Below are positions 44,756 through 54,443 of a stretch of 64,000 bases of DNA, one piece after another. Under the pieces are notes generated by a model. That model worked only from the letters and a program-made list of their open reading frames with translations. It did not search any database and was not told the origin of the DNA. The DNA is taken from contig NZ_BDCI01000029.1 in NCBI RefSeq assembly GCF_001613425.1, forward strand, positions 62,001 to 126,000, written 5' to 3'. Every line of letters starts with the position of its first letter. Position 1 is the stretch's first letter. The DNA is from Nocardia vulneris. Its GTDB lineage: Bacteria > Actinomycetota > Actinomycetes > Mycobacteriales > Mycobacteriaceae. Position numbers and translations under genes: made by a program.

Positions 44756-45106
44756 GTGGCGGACACGATGACCACCACCGTCGCCTCGCAGGACGGTGCG
44801 ACGGTGCTGACCGTGGCCGGTGAGGTCGATCTGGCGACCGCACCGGCGCTGGAAAGCTCGATCGAGGCCATTCTCGACGGCAAACCCGCGGCCCTGATCA
44901 TCGACCTGACGGCCGTCAGCTTCCTCGCCTCGGCCGGGATGGCCGTCCTGGTGGCTACCCACCAGCGGGCCGGCTCGGCCACCGCGATCGCAGTCGTCGC
45001 CGACGGCCCCGCCACCAGCAGACAACTCCGCATGACCAACCTCGACCAGGTGTTCGCCGTCCACTCCACCCTCCAGGCAGCACTCACCGGGTTGCAAAAC
45101 CGCTGA
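44756..45106 (+). CDS. RsbV-like anti-anti-sigma factor (STAS)
   Basis: The product of about 116 aa is a small STAS domain: VLTVAGEVDLATAPALESSI, then LIIDLTAVSFLASAGMAVLV, in which the Ser of FLASAGM is the expected phosphorylation site. Dephosphorylated forms bind an anti-sigma kinase and free the sigma factor. The start could be GTG 44756, ATG 44768 or GTG 44726; GGAGA about 10 nt before 44756 favours that one. TTGACA at 44667-44672 may be its -35. It is the likely target of the nearby RsbU-like phosphatase. Its stop directly precedes the repeat array. Confidence 0.85.
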   Translation: MADTMTTTVASQDGATVLTVAGEVDLATAPALESSIEAILDGKPAALIIDLTAVSFLASAGMAVLVATHQRAGSATAIAVVADGPATSRQLRMTNLDQVFAVHSTLQAALTGLQNR

Positions 45107-45109
45107 GCG

Positions 45110-45951
45110 CGGTTCCGGGTTCCGGGTTCAGGCACGGGTTCCGGGTTCAGACACGGGTTCCGCGACGAGGCACGGGTTCCGTGCTCACGAACGGTTCTGG
45201 GTCCACGCACGGTTCCGTGCTCACGCACGGTACTGCGTTCACGCACAGGTTCTGCGTCCACGCACGGTTCTGGGTCCACGCACGGTTCCCCGCTCACGCA
45301 CCGGTTCCACGTCCACGGACAGGTTCCGTGCTCACGCACGGTTCTGCGTCCACGCACGGTTCTGCGTCCACGCACAGTTCCGCGTCCACGCACCGGCTCC
45401 ACGCTCACGCACGGTTCCGCGCTCACGCACCGGCTCCACGTCCACGGACAGGTTCCGTGCTCACGCACCGGCTCCACGTCCACGGACAGGTTCCGTACTC
45501 ACGCACGGGCTCCGTGCTCACGCACGGGTTCCGCGATGGCGCACGGGTTCCGCATTGGCGCACGGGCTCCGCGTCCACGCACGGTGCTGTGCTCACGCAG
45601 GGGTTCCGCGTTCACGCACCGGCTCCACGTCCACGGACAGGTTCCGTGCTCACGCACGGTACTGCGTCCACGCACGGTTCCGCGTCCACGCACGGGCTCC
45701 AGGTCTACGCACCGGTTCCGTGCTCACCCACCGGTTCCGTGCTCACGCACGGGCTCCACGTCCACGCACCGGTTCCGTGCTCACCCACCGGTTCCGTGCT
45801 CACGCACGGGCTCCGCGCTGACGCACAGGGCTCCGCGCTGGCGCACGGGCTCCGCGTCCACGCACGGTTCTTTGCTCACGCACGGGTTCCGTGTTCGCGC
45901 ACCCGCTGTGGCATGGCAGAGCGGGTGCGCGAACGCGGAACCCGTGCGTGA
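45110..45951. repeat. tandem array of about 41 self-complementary 18/19-bp units
   Basis: From about 45132 to 45907 the DNA is made of degenerate units such as GCACGGTTCCGTGCTCAC (18 bp) and GCACGGGTTCCGCGTCCAC (19 bp). I count about 41, preceded by a weaker run from 45110. In many units CCGTGC-TCAC-GCACGG across the junction forms a 6-bp stem with a 4-nt loop. Higher-order repetition is visible: a GCACCGGCTCCACGTCCAC then GGACAGGTTCCGTGCTCAC doublet recurs. Because 18- and 19-bp units alternate, no frame stays in register, so the long open frames here are unlikely to be genes. Confidence 0.9.
45876..45951. terminator. 32-bp stem-loop at the end of the repeat array
   Basis: Arms 45876-45907 and 45920-45951 are inverse complements at 31 of 32 positions, and the remaining pair is a T-G that becomes a U-G wobble in plus-strand RNA. 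The loop is 12 nt. The left arm is the last repeat unit and the right arm an inverted unit. It is the longest stem in the window. It may end transcription of the rsbV-like gene or be the structural end of the array. Confidence 0.75.
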
Positions 45952-46340
45952 ACGGTCTGTCTATGCGCACCGCGAGCTTGCGGCGGTGCTGGGGCGGCTG
46001 GGCAGGGGGTGGTCCGGGGCTCGGTGAGTGGAGTGGCTCGGATGACGGGCTGGGCATGGACCGTTCTGAACAACTGGGGAGCGTAGGACGGTGCGTGGCG
46101 GCGGAACGCCGTCTCGTTCGCGGGCCGAGGGGCGGCTCCGGCTAGAGCGGACGCGAAAAACACTGTCCGGCAACCCTTTTCGTGGACGGCTGAACCTGTC
46201 CGTGCGGTACCGGGGCAAACCCGAGTGGCCAGAACCAACTGGTCGCAACTGGGGAGGGTGGTGCTGGCCCCCCGGTAACAGGTTCGCTTACCGTCCCAAA
46301 TACCTGACGGACACGCCGTTGTCCGGGTGCATGGAATGGG
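45952..46340. other. 389-bp leader of the LGFP protein gene
   Basis: No gene is recognised between the hairpin and the LGFP gene. The stretch is rich in G-runs and small inverted repeats. I looked for the conserved blocks of a c-di-AMP riboswitch, which often precedes wall-hydrolase genes in actinobacteria, and did not find them. Confidence 0.4.
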
Positions 46341-48308
46341 GTGGGTTCATTGGCTTTCGTTCAGCGTTCTTCCGAAACGGTGTCGCGGTCGCGCCGCACG
46401 CTCGCACGCGCCGTGGCGGTCGCGGTCATGGTCGGCGCCTTGACGACGGAAGGACTCGTGCTGGCACAGCCGAGTCCGACGCCGGCGTCCCAGGGGGCCG
46501 CGGGGACCACGACGCCGATGCCCTCGACAGCAACGATAGCGCCGAATGCTACGCCGACGACTACGACCGCCGCGCCGGGCTCGACGACGCCCGTCCCGAG
46601 CGGGCCACCTCGATCGAGCCCGCCGACATCGAGCCCGCCAACATCCGGCCCGCCAACATCCGGCCCGCCAACATCCGGCCCGCCGGCAACGAGCCCGCCG
46701 ACATCCGGCCCGCCGACATCGAGCCCGCCAGCATCCAACCCGCCGGCAACGACCTCGACCGCGCCGACCACCGCGCCGGAGAGCCGATGCGCTCCCGGAG
46801 CGAAGACGAAGCCGGGAACTTGGGCTCCGACACCCAACCCCCGCCCCACGATCGAGCCGGGGAAGATGCGTTCGGACTGCGAAGCCATTCCTGACGGATT
46901 CAGCAAGGCCCAGGCGGACAAGGCCGAGACGATGGAGGCCGCGGCGGCCGTGCGCCCGGACCGCCGGTCGACGCGCGAAACACCGGGATGCCAGGTGTAT
47001 TGGCCGGCACCGTATGAGGTGTGCGGGGCGATTCGCGACAAGTACAACGAGCTCGGCGGGCCGAACAGTTTCCTGTTGTTTCCCACCAGCAACGAGTTGA
47101 CCAACCCGGACGGTGTCGGTAAGCGCTCGACGTTCCAGAACGGCCCCATCTACTGGTCTCCGGCCGGCGGTGCCCATCCCGTGGTCAATCATTTCTTCGC
47201 CGCCTGGCAACGCAACGGCTGGGAGGGCGGACCGCTCGGCTACCCGACGTCGGACGAGGCCGTCAATCCCGACGGAGTAGGCCGCCGCCAGTACTTCCAA
47301 GGCGGCACGATCTACTGGAAACTCAACGAGGCCTACTACGTGGCGGGCGCGATCCGGGACAAGTGGGGCGAAACCGGTTGGGAGGGTGGCTGGCTCGGCT
47401 ACCCGAGCACCGATGAGACCGTGCTGCCCGATGGGCAGGGGCGGATGAATCGCTTTCAGAGCGGTGTCATCTACTGGTCTCCCAGCACCGGTGCGCACCC
47501 CGTGGGTGGATCGATCCTCGACAAATGGGCAAAGGCGGGCTACGAACGCAGCACGTTCGGTTACCCCACCGGGGACCAGACCAGCCGCGACAACAACGTG
47601 ACCGTCGAGCAACAGTTCCAGGGCGGCCTGTTGACGGCGCCCGGCCCGGCCGCGACGGAACTGGCCTACCTGAATCCCGGCACGACCGGCGAGCAGCAGA
47701 TCGCGGCCGCGCAGCGGTGGGCGCAGCAGATCGCCGCTCCGGTCATCGATGTGCTCGTCGAGGCACTGCGCAAGGCGCGGGAGTACACCCAGGTCAAGAG
47801 CCCGGACAGTCCTTCCGAGGACGACTACGAGAATCTTCCGGACGCCAGGGGTAAGGGCGATATCTTCTATGCTGATTCGAGCCCGGACCTCGTGGTGATC
47901 AATAAGCTGGTCAACCATGGGCACAACGGGATCTACGTGTCGACGACGAACACCGTCGAAGCGGCGCAGGGCAAGGGCGTGCACGAGATCGACAACCGCA
48001 CCGCGACAAACGGGGGACGCAGGCAGGTACGCAAACCACAACTGGGCTGGATCGAGACCTCCGATGCCATCCGCACTTCGGCGGTGACTTTCGCCCGCGC
48101 CAAACTCGGGAAGTCCTACAACAACAACTTCGCCTGGAACCGCAACGTCGAGGACGATCAGTACAACTGCTCCCAGATCGTCTGGGCCGCTTACATGCAC
48201 GCGTCCAACGGCGACATCGACATGAAGGACAGTTTCCCGAATCCGACGCCCTCGGTATATCCCAAGGAACTCTTCAAATCCGGGTGGGTACGCAAGTATT
48301 ACCCGTGA
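46341..48308 (+). CDS. secreted LGFP-repeat protein with C-terminal YiiX/NlpC-like peptidase domain
   Basis: The 655-aa product has an export signal (about residues 20-42, ending VLAQPSP). A Pro/Ser/Thr-rich linker with repeated PPTSG units follows (about 85-145). About four LGFP repeats lie at about 215-430 (GGPLGYPTSDE, GGWLGYPSTDE), which anchor proteins to the mycolyl-arabinogalactan wall. The C-terminal domain (about 480-655) has His in VNHGHNGIYVS and Cys in YNCSQIVWAAYMH, the order of permuted papain-like amidases. I infer a wall-bound amidase. The start may be GTG 46341 or TTG 46350. The linker DNA is itself repetitive. Confidence 0.82.
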   Translation: MGSLAFVQRSSETVSRSRRTLARAVAVAVMVGALTTEGLVLAQPSPTPASQGAAGTTTPMPSTATIAPNATPTTTTAAPGSTTPVPSGPPRSSPPTSSPPTSGPPTSGPPTSGPPATSPPTSGPPTSSPPASNPPATTSTAPTTAPESRCAPGAKTKPGTWAPTPNPRPTIEPGKMRSDCEAIPDGFSKAQADKAETMEAAAAVRPDRRSTRETPGCQVYWPAPYEVCGAIRDKYNELGGPNSFLLFPTSNELTNPDGVGKRSTFQNGPIYWSPAGGAHPVVNHFFAAWQRNGWEGGPLGYPTSDEAVNPDGVGRRQYFQGGTIYWKLNEAYYVAGAIRDKWGETGWEGGWLGYPSTDETVLPDGQGRMNRFQSGVIYWSPSTGAHPVGGSILDKWAKAGYERSTFGYPTGDQTSRDNNVTVEQQFQGGLLTAPGPAATELAYLNPGTTGEQQIAAAQRWAQQIAAPVIDVLVEALRKAREYTQVKSPDSPSEDDYENLPDARGKGDIFYADSSPDLVVINKLVNHGHNGIYVSTTNTVEAAQGKGVHEIDNRTATNGGRRQVRKPQLGWIETSDAIRTSAVTFARAKLGKSYNNNFAWNRNVEDDQYNCSQIVWAAYMHASNGDIDMKDSFPNPTPSVYPKELFKSGWVRKYYP

Positions 48309-48340
48309 CTCTGCTACGAGAAGGTGGGGACTTCGTTCGC

Positions 48341-49501
48341 ATGGTGTGTGTCAGGGGTCGGTGGGCGGCTGGATCGGTGGCGTTGGTGCTGGCGCTGACG
48401 GTTTCCTGCGCGGACCGGCGGGAGTATCCCGGGGACGAGTCGGGTGGGGTGCCCGGTGGTGCGGTGGGGGCGGTGGTGGTCGGACCGCTCGGGTTGGAAG
48501 CGGTCGGGGACGAGGATCGGACGATGCTTTTCGTGTTCGATCAGGAGGGGCGGGTGGTCGGGAAGGCGCTCGGAGCTGCGGTCAGCAATAGCCGGGTGCT
48601 CGCCGGCTCGGGGCGGATCGTCACCTCGTTCGCCGATTCGGTGTCGGCGCTGGCGGGCAACGGCCGCGAGCGGTTCGGGATCGAGCGGGAATCCATCGTG
48701 CAAGCCGCTGCCGGGCAACCTGGTAGCGGCGCGGCCACCATCTGGTACAACACCGGGGTTGTCAACGGCGAGTACGTCAATCGCTTCGTGTCGATCGGCG
48801 CGGGCGAGGCGAGGCGGACCGGACAGGTCGCGGGGATCGTCGGAACCACCTCGTACTGCGGGGAATCCAATTACGCGGTGGTGCGGCAATCGTTCGTCGG
48901 CACCGAGCAGAACCCGACGAAGAACTGGCTCTACGCACTCGGCGACGACAACGCACCGGTGGTGCGCGGTCAGTGGGATTACGACCCGGAATTCCGGCCG
49001 GTGACAACGACTTCCGCGTGCACCGAGGACGGCGGCGAGCTGGTCGCGCTCTACGCCTCCGAGCAGACCGCGACCGGCGGGGGTACCGGCCTGACGTTGG
49101 TGCGATTCCGGACGGCCGACGGTGCACGCACCGAAACCGCCTTGCACATGCCCGATTTCGGGTGGGAAACGCATCGCGGTTCGTTGACGGTGGCGCGCGG
49201 CAAGTTGTACTGGATCACCAGGAACGGTGAAGTGCTGTCGGCGCCCTTGGACGGAACGAACACCGTGACGAAGGAATGGACCGTGCACGGACCGCGCGAC
49301 AAGGTCGCGTTGTCGGTGCACGGACCCACCGTGTCGGCGATCAGCTATCGCGGCAAGGCCGAATACTCCCGCTACGAACTCGCGACGGGTCGCCGCATCG
49401 CCGGGCCGGTCGCGCTCCCCTGGCTCGACGACATCGAGGGGAGCGAGACCGAAAGCGGCGGCAGCATCTACTCCGTCGCCGATATGACGGGGCTCGGCTG
49501 A
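48341..49501 (+). CDS. putative secreted lipoprotein, beta-propeller-like
   Basis: The 386-aa protein starts MVCVRGRWAAGSVALVLALT and has a lipobox-like VSC at about residue 23, so it is probably lipid-anchored. The body is rich in short beta-strand motifs (LYWITRNGEVLSAPLDGTN, TLVRFRTADG), suggesting a propeller-like domain. No enzyme motif is recognised. The ATG at 48341 lies about 10 nt after AAGGTGGGG; an in-frame upstream start would break the signal. It follows the LGFP gene by 32 bp in the same direction, so a wall-associated operon is likely. Confidence 0.65.
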   Translation: MVCVRGRWAAGSVALVLALTVSCADRREYPGDESGGVPGGAVGAVVVGPLGLEAVGDEDRTMLFVFDQEGRVVGKALGAAVSNSRVLAGSGRIVTSFADSVSALAGNGRERFGIERESIVQAAAGQPGSGAATIWYNTGVVNGEYVNRFVSIGAGEARRTGQVAGIVGTTSYCGESNYAVVRQSFVGTEQNPTKNWLYALGDDNAPVVRGQWDYDPEFRPVTTTSACTEDGGELVALYASEQTATGGGTGLTLVRFRTADGARTETALHMPDFGWETHRGSLTVARGKLYWITRNGEVLSAPLDGTNTVTKEWTVHGPRDKVALSVHGPTVSAISYRGKAEYSRYELATGRRIAGPVALPWLDDIEGSETESGGSIYSVADMTGLG

Positions 49502-49508
49502 GGCGGAC

Positions 49509-50549
<1,041 letters not shown>

Positions 50550-50667
50550 GGCACTCAACATAACGCCGTTTACGGGCGGCCGGTGCAGTGGGCCGGGTGC
50601 GACGGCCAACCGGTAGCGTTGACCGCGCACCGCTCCCCCTCGCCGGATATCGAAAGGCCACCCACCC

Positions 50668-51327
50668 GTGTCGCAGCCGAGCACGTCGTCCCAGGAAACC
50701 GCCTCGTCCTTCGGCGCGGCCACGCTCGCGCAGTACCTGTCCGACCTGGCTGCCAAGATCCCCGCGCCCGGCGGTGGCGCGGTCGCCGCGTTGCACGCCG
50801 CGCAGGCCGCTGCCCTGGTCGCGATGGTCGCGCGCTACACCACCCGAGCCAAGGACGCCGACAACCGGCCCGTGGTCGACCGCATCATCGAGGCCGCCGA
50901 CGCCGCCCGGGGCCGGGCGCTCGCCCTCGCCGACGCCGACGCCGCCGCGTTCACCGCGGTGGGTGCGGCCTACAAGCTGCCCAAGGGCACGCCCGAAGAG
51001 GAGTCGGCCCGCACGGCGGCCATCAATGCCGCGCTGCTGGAGGCGGCGCGCGTGCCGGCCGCCGTCGTCGACGAGGCCGACGAGGTGCTCTCGCTGGCCG
51101 GTGAGCTGTTCCCGATCGGCAACCCGAACGTGGTCACCGATATCGGCGCCGCGGCCGACGCGTGCCGCGCCGCCGCCGCGAGCTCGCAACTCAACATCGA
51201 GATCAACGTGGCCTCGCTGCCCGCCGCCGAGGGCGACCGGTTCGCCCCGGTGTTGCTCCGGATCGAGGAGCTGGTGGCCCGCGCCGACGCGCTGCACGCC
51301 GACGTGGTGCACGCCCTGCGCAAATAG
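50668..51327 (+). CDS. cyclodeaminase/cyclohydrolase family protein (FTCD_C-like)
   Basis: The 219-aa all-helical protein matches the formimidoyl-THF cyclodeaminase domain: YLSDLAAKIPAPGGGAVAAL, then AALVAMVARYT, and LAGELFPIGNPNVVTDIGAA, where the conserved N-x-x-x-D lies. The family produces or hydrolyses methenyl-THF. Whether this stand-alone actinobacterial form acts in histidine breakdown or as a methenyl-THF cyclohydrolase cannot be told here. It starts with GTG at 50668. Confidence 0.82.
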   Translation: MSQPSTSSQETASSFGAATLAQYLSDLAAKIPAPGGGAVAALHAAQAAALVAMVARYTTRAKDADNRPVVDRIIEAADAARGRALALADADAAAFTAVGAAYKLPKGTPEEESARTAAINAALLEAARVPAAVVDEADEVLSLAGELFPIGNPNVVTDIGAAADACRAAAASSQLNIEINVASLPAAEGDRFAPVLLRIEELVARADALHADVVHALRK

Positions 51328-51424
51328 CCCGCGGGTTTCCGGTCCGCCCGGTCGGGTATGTCGGCGCTGAACGCCAGGTGAGCACGGTCGAACGGCCGTG
51401 CCCGACAGTGCCGAGGAGGTAGCC

Positions 51425-52390
51425 GTGCAGCTCGGATACAAGTTGGCCGCGGAGGCATTCGGGCCGAAAGAACTGATGCGCCAAGCGGTTCGGGCGGAGT
51501 CGGCGGGATTCGACTTCGTCGAGATCAGCGATCACTACCATCCGTGGCTGGACGAACAGGGCCATTCCCCGTTCGCCTGGACCGTGCTCGGCGCGATCGC
51601 GGCGCAGACCGAACGGATCGGCCTGGCCACCGGCGTGACCTGCCCGACGGTGCGCTACCACCCGGCGATCATCGCGCAGGCCGCGGCGACGCTGGCGCTG
51701 GTCTCCGACGGCCGGTTCACCCTGGGTGTCGGGTCCGGTGAGCGGTTGAACGAGCATGTGGTCGCCCGCGAGTTCCCGGACGCCCGGATCCGGCAGGAGA
51801 TGTTGCGCGAGGCGCTGGAGATCATCCGGCTGCTGTGGCGCGGCGGCTATCAGTCCTACGACGGGCGTTACCTGTCGCTGTCGGACGCGCGGGTCTTCGA
51901 TCTGCCCGAGCAACTGCCCGTGATCGCGGTCGCGGCCAGCGGCGCGCCCTCGGCCCGGATCGCCGCCGAACTCGGCGACGGACTGTTCGCCACCGAGCCG
52001 AAGCCGGAGATCATCGGGCACTATCGCGACAGCGGCGGCGACGGTCCCCGCTACGCCGAGGTGCCCATGGCGTGGGCCCTCGACGAGTCGACCGCGGCGA
52101 AGGCGGTGCTGGAGACCAGCCGCTGGGCGCTCACCGGCTGGAAGGTGATGAGCGAACTGCCCAACCCGGTGAACTTCGACGCGGCGTCGCGCACCGTGCG
52201 CGAAGAAGACGTGCTGGCGCAATTCGCCTGTGGCCCAGACCCTGCCCGCTACGTCGAGGTCGCGCAGCAGTACGTCGACGCGGGCTTCGACCATCTGGTC
52301 ATGCAGAACGCGGGACCGGACCCGGACGGCTTCATCGATTTCTTCCAGCAGGAACTCGAGCCCCGGCTGCGCACCCTCGAGCCGTCCTGA
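51425..52390 (+). CDS. LLM-class oxidoreductase, F420-dependent glucose-6-phosphate dehydrogenase-like
   Basis: The 321-aa protein resembles the FGD branch: VQLGYKLAAEAFGPKELMRQ, EISDHYHPWLDEQGHSPFAW, LATGVTCPTVRYHPAIIAQA and VGSGERLNEHVV. FGD oxidises glucose-6-phosphate and reduces F420, but related family members act on other alcohols, so the substrate is uncertain. The GTG at 51425 is preceded by GAGGAGG. It may supply reduced F420 to enzymes such as the neighbouring LLM protein. Confidence 0.82.
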   Translation: MQLGYKLAAEAFGPKELMRQAVRAESAGFDFVEISDHYHPWLDEQGHSPFAWTVLGAIAAQTERIGLATGVTCPTVRYHPAIIAQAAATLALVSDGRFTLGVGSGERLNEHVVAREFPDARIRQEMLREALEIIRLLWRGGYQSYDGRYLSLSDARVFDLPEQLPVIAVAASGAPSARIAAELGDGLFATEPKPEIIGHYRDSGGDGPRYAEVPMAWALDESTAAKAVLETSRWALTGWKVMSELPNPVNFDAASRTVREEDVLAQFACGPDPARYVEVAQQYVDAGFDHLVMQNAGPDPDGFIDFFQQELEPRLRTLEPS

Positions 52391-52440
52391 TCAGCTCGGC
52401 GCGTGCCACGGGGTGAGTACGACCTTGCCCCGCATGCAGG
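52391..52440 (-). pseudogene. possible C-terminal remnant of a zinc-type or quinone oxidoreductase
   Basis: Read on the minus strand, the bases just past the LLM gene encode MRGKVVLTPWHAPS followed by a stop. This is the type of ending found in medium-chain dehydrogenase/quinone oxidoreductase proteins (M-x-GK-x-V-L). Upstream the frame loses any likeness within about 20 codons. It may be the tail of a deleted gene. Confidence 0.35.
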
Positions 52441-52588
52441 CCGCTGATCTGCACGAACGATCGTTTGGTGCGGTGGTCGGCGGGTTTGGTGGACGGCAAG
52501 GCGGGTAGGCAACGTAGAGAGGGGCATGGTCCGGTTACGACTGGACTACGGCCGGGATCGATTCATAGACCGAGTTGATCATGAGGCC

Positions 52589-52594
52589 TAAAAT
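52589..52594 (+). promoter_or_regulatory. -10-like hexamer before the L,D-transpeptidase gene
   Basis: TAAAAT lies 40 nt upstream of the ATG in a locally AT-rich patch. A matching -35 is not clear. Confidence 0.35.
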
Positions 52595-52633
52595 TGCATT
52601 CTTGCCTACCCATATCTCGTAAGGGGTGGAGCC

Positions 52634-53383
52634 ATGAGAAATGTGCTCCGGTATCTGTTCTTGATGATCTTGGTCGCGGCAATGGCCCTCTGGTGGTCCG
52701 GCACCGCGACGGCCGCAATGGCCGGTACGGCGACGGCGAATCCGATCGAGCTGATCGGGCCGTCCGACGGGCAGGTGGTGGGCGTCGCCCACCCGGTCAC
52801 CATCCGGTTCGCGCAACCGGTCGCCGATCGGGCCGCCACGGAACGCACCGTCGATATCCGGGCCACCGATCCACTGCCCGGCACGTTCGCGTGGACGACC
52901 GACCGGGAGGTCGTCTGGACGCCGACCGGGTATCTGCCCGCCAGCGCCCGTATCAGCGTCGGCGTCGGCCCGGCCCGCACCGAATTCCGTACCAACGTAG
53001 GCGTTTACGGTGACGCCGACATGTCCGCCCACACCTTCACGCTGACCGTCGGCGGCGAGTCCCGGACGATGCCGGCCTCGATGGGCAAGCCCGGCTTCGA
53101 GACGCCGTCCGGCCGGTTCCCGGTGCTGGAGAAGGCGCGCTCGGTCGTGTTCGATTCCAGGACCATCGGCATCCCGCTGAGTTCGCCCGAAGGCTACGTG
53201 ATCAACGGCGAATTCGCCGAGCGCCTGACCTGGGGCGGGGTGTACATCCACTCAGCGCCGTGGTCGGTGGAGCAGCAGGGCAATTCGAACGTGAGCCACG
53301 GCTGCATCAACCTGGCCCCGGACGACGCCGCGTGGGTCTACTACACCATCAATATCGGCGATCCCGTCACCACACACTGGTGA
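52634..53383 (+). CDS. L,D-transpeptidase (YkuD domain)
   Basis: The 249-aa protein crosslinks peptidoglycan stems 3-to-3. It has an N-terminal signal or membrane anchor (about residues 5-28), an Ig-like domain (about 36-120, ELIGPSDGQVVGVAHPVTIR), and a YkuD catalytic domain with YIHSAPWSVEQQ and SHGCINLAPDDA, where Cys about 221 is the nucleophile and His the base. It has only one Ig-like domain, so it is shorter than LdtMt2-type enzymes. AAGGGGTGGAG stands before the ATG. Confidence 0.93.
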   Translation: MRNVLRYLFLMILVAAMALWWSGTATAAMAGTATANPIELIGPSDGQVVGVAHPVTIRFAQPVADRAATERTVDIRATDPLPGTFAWTTDREVVWTPTGYLPASARISVGVGPARTEFRTNVGVYGDADMSAHTFTLTVGGESRTMPASMGKPGFETPSGRFPVLEKARSVVFDSRTIGIPLSSPEGYVINGEFAERLTWGGVYIHSAPWSVEQQGNSNVSHGCINLAPDDAAWVYYTINIGDPVTTHW

Positions 53384-53392
53384 GCAGTCACT

Positions 53393-53422
53393 GCCGTCGC
53401 CGCACACGAGCGCGGTGACGGC
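53393..53422 (+). terminator. terminator-like hairpin after the L,D-transpeptidase gene
   Basis: GCCGTCGCCGC (53393-53403) pairs with GCGGTGACGGC (53412-53422), 11 bp including one G-U wobble, with an 8-nt loop. It starts 10 nt after the stop codon. Confidence 0.55.
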
Positions 53423-53528
53423 GGCGGGCCGGCTGTGACGGGCGCCACCCGGTACTACGGCTCCGATTCGTGCCATGATCGAGCAAATGGGACACACGGT
53501 CTCTTTCGACGGCATCAGGAGCTGACGG

Positions 53529-54437
53529 ATGGCCCCACGTTCGGACATCGAATTCCGTTCGCACGGAACGACACTGCGCGGCTGGCTGTATCGCCCCGAG
53601 ACCGCGGACGGTGACGTCCCCCTGGTCGTGCTGGCACACGGACTCGGCGCGGTGAAGGAGATGCGCCTCGACGCCTTCGCCGCACGCTTCGCCGCCGCGG
53701 GCCTCGCCGCCCTGGTTTTCGACTATCGGCATTTCGGCGCGAGCGACGGTACGCCGCGTCAACTGCTGAGCATCGGCCGCCAATTGGCGGACTGGTCGGC
53801 CGCGATCGACTACGCGAGCACCCTCGACGGCATCGATGCGTCCCGAATCGCTTTGTTCGGAACGTCTTTCAGCGGCGGGCACGTGCTGCAGGTGGCGGCG
53901 CGGGACCGGCGCGTCGCGGCGGTCGTCTCGCAGTGCCCGTTCACCGACGGACCGACCTCGGCGACGACCGTCGGGGTGCGGCCGCTGCTGGGCATCGCGG
54001 TCCGGGCCGGGCTGGACGTCGGCGCGGCCGTGCTGCGCCGCGCGCCGGTCACCGTCCCGTTGACCGGCGCGCCCGGCACGACGGCCCTGATGAACGCGCC
54101 GGACGCCGCCCCCGGCTACACCGGCCTGGTGCCTGCCGAGTTCACCCACCACGATGCGATCGCCGCGCGGATCGGGCTCACCCTCCCCCTGTACCGGCCC
54201 GGCCGCGCGCTGCGCAAGATCGACTGCCCGGTCTTCCTCGGCGTCTGCCTGACCGACAGCGTGGCGCCGCCCGGGCGCACCCTGCGCTACGCCGCGGCCG
54301 CCGGGCCGAACGTCGAGGTGCACGAGTACCAGGCGGGCCACTTCGACATCTATGTACCACCGGATTTCGACCAGGTGGTGGCCGACGAAACCGCCTTCCT
54401 GGTCGAGCATCTCGGGGTGCGTTCTACCTCGGCCTGA
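53529..54437 (+). CDS. alpha/beta hydrolase (dienelactone-hydrolase-like, cytoplasmic)
   Basis: The 302-aa protein has no signal peptide. It shows VVLAHGLGAVKEMRLDAFAA, the nucleophile elbow LFGTSFSGGHVL (Ser about 117), a likely Asp in VCLTDSVAPPG, and a likely His in EYQAGHFDIYV. The set is typical of X-Pro-dipeptidyl-like or dienelactone-like hydrolases. The substrate is unknown. It converges on the ABC exporter gene six bases away. Confidence 0.85.
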   Translation: MAPRSDIEFRSHGTTLRGWLYRPETADGDVPLVVLAHGLGAVKEMRLDAFAARFAAAGLAALVFDYRHFGASDGTPRQLLSIGRQLADWSAAIDYASTLDGIDASRIALFGTSFSGGHVLQVAARDRRVAAVVSQCPFTDGPTSATTVGVRPLLGIAVRAGLDVGAAVLRRAPVTVPLTGAPGTTALMNAPDAAPGYTGLVPAEFTHHDAIAARIGLTLPLYRPGRALRKIDCPVFLGVCLTDSVAPPGRTLRYAAAAGPNVEVHEYQAGHFDIYVPPDFDQVVADETAFLVEHLGVRSTSA

Positions 54438-54443
54438 TCGCGC

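Noticed and set aside
45132..45907. CRISPR array
   Set aside because: Units are contiguous with no unique spacers, are degenerate, and no cas genes are nearby.
45181..45951. Long plus- and minus-strand open frames that would encode Thr-His-Gly-Ser or Arg-Gly-rich repeat proteins
   Set aside because: They arise from stop-poor GC-rich repeats. Units of 18 and 19 bp alternate so the peptide repeat changes phase, there is no ribosome site, and frames are open on both strands at once.
45952..46340. c-di-AMP riboswitch before the LGFP/amidase gene
   Set aside because: The stretch has a GGTACCGGGG-like run but not the other conserved blocks of that riboswitch.
46347..48200. A 617-codon minus-strand frame opposite the LGFP gene
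   Set aside because: It is antisense to a protein with clear LGFP repeats and catalytic residues, and its residues are Arg/Gly-rich noise.
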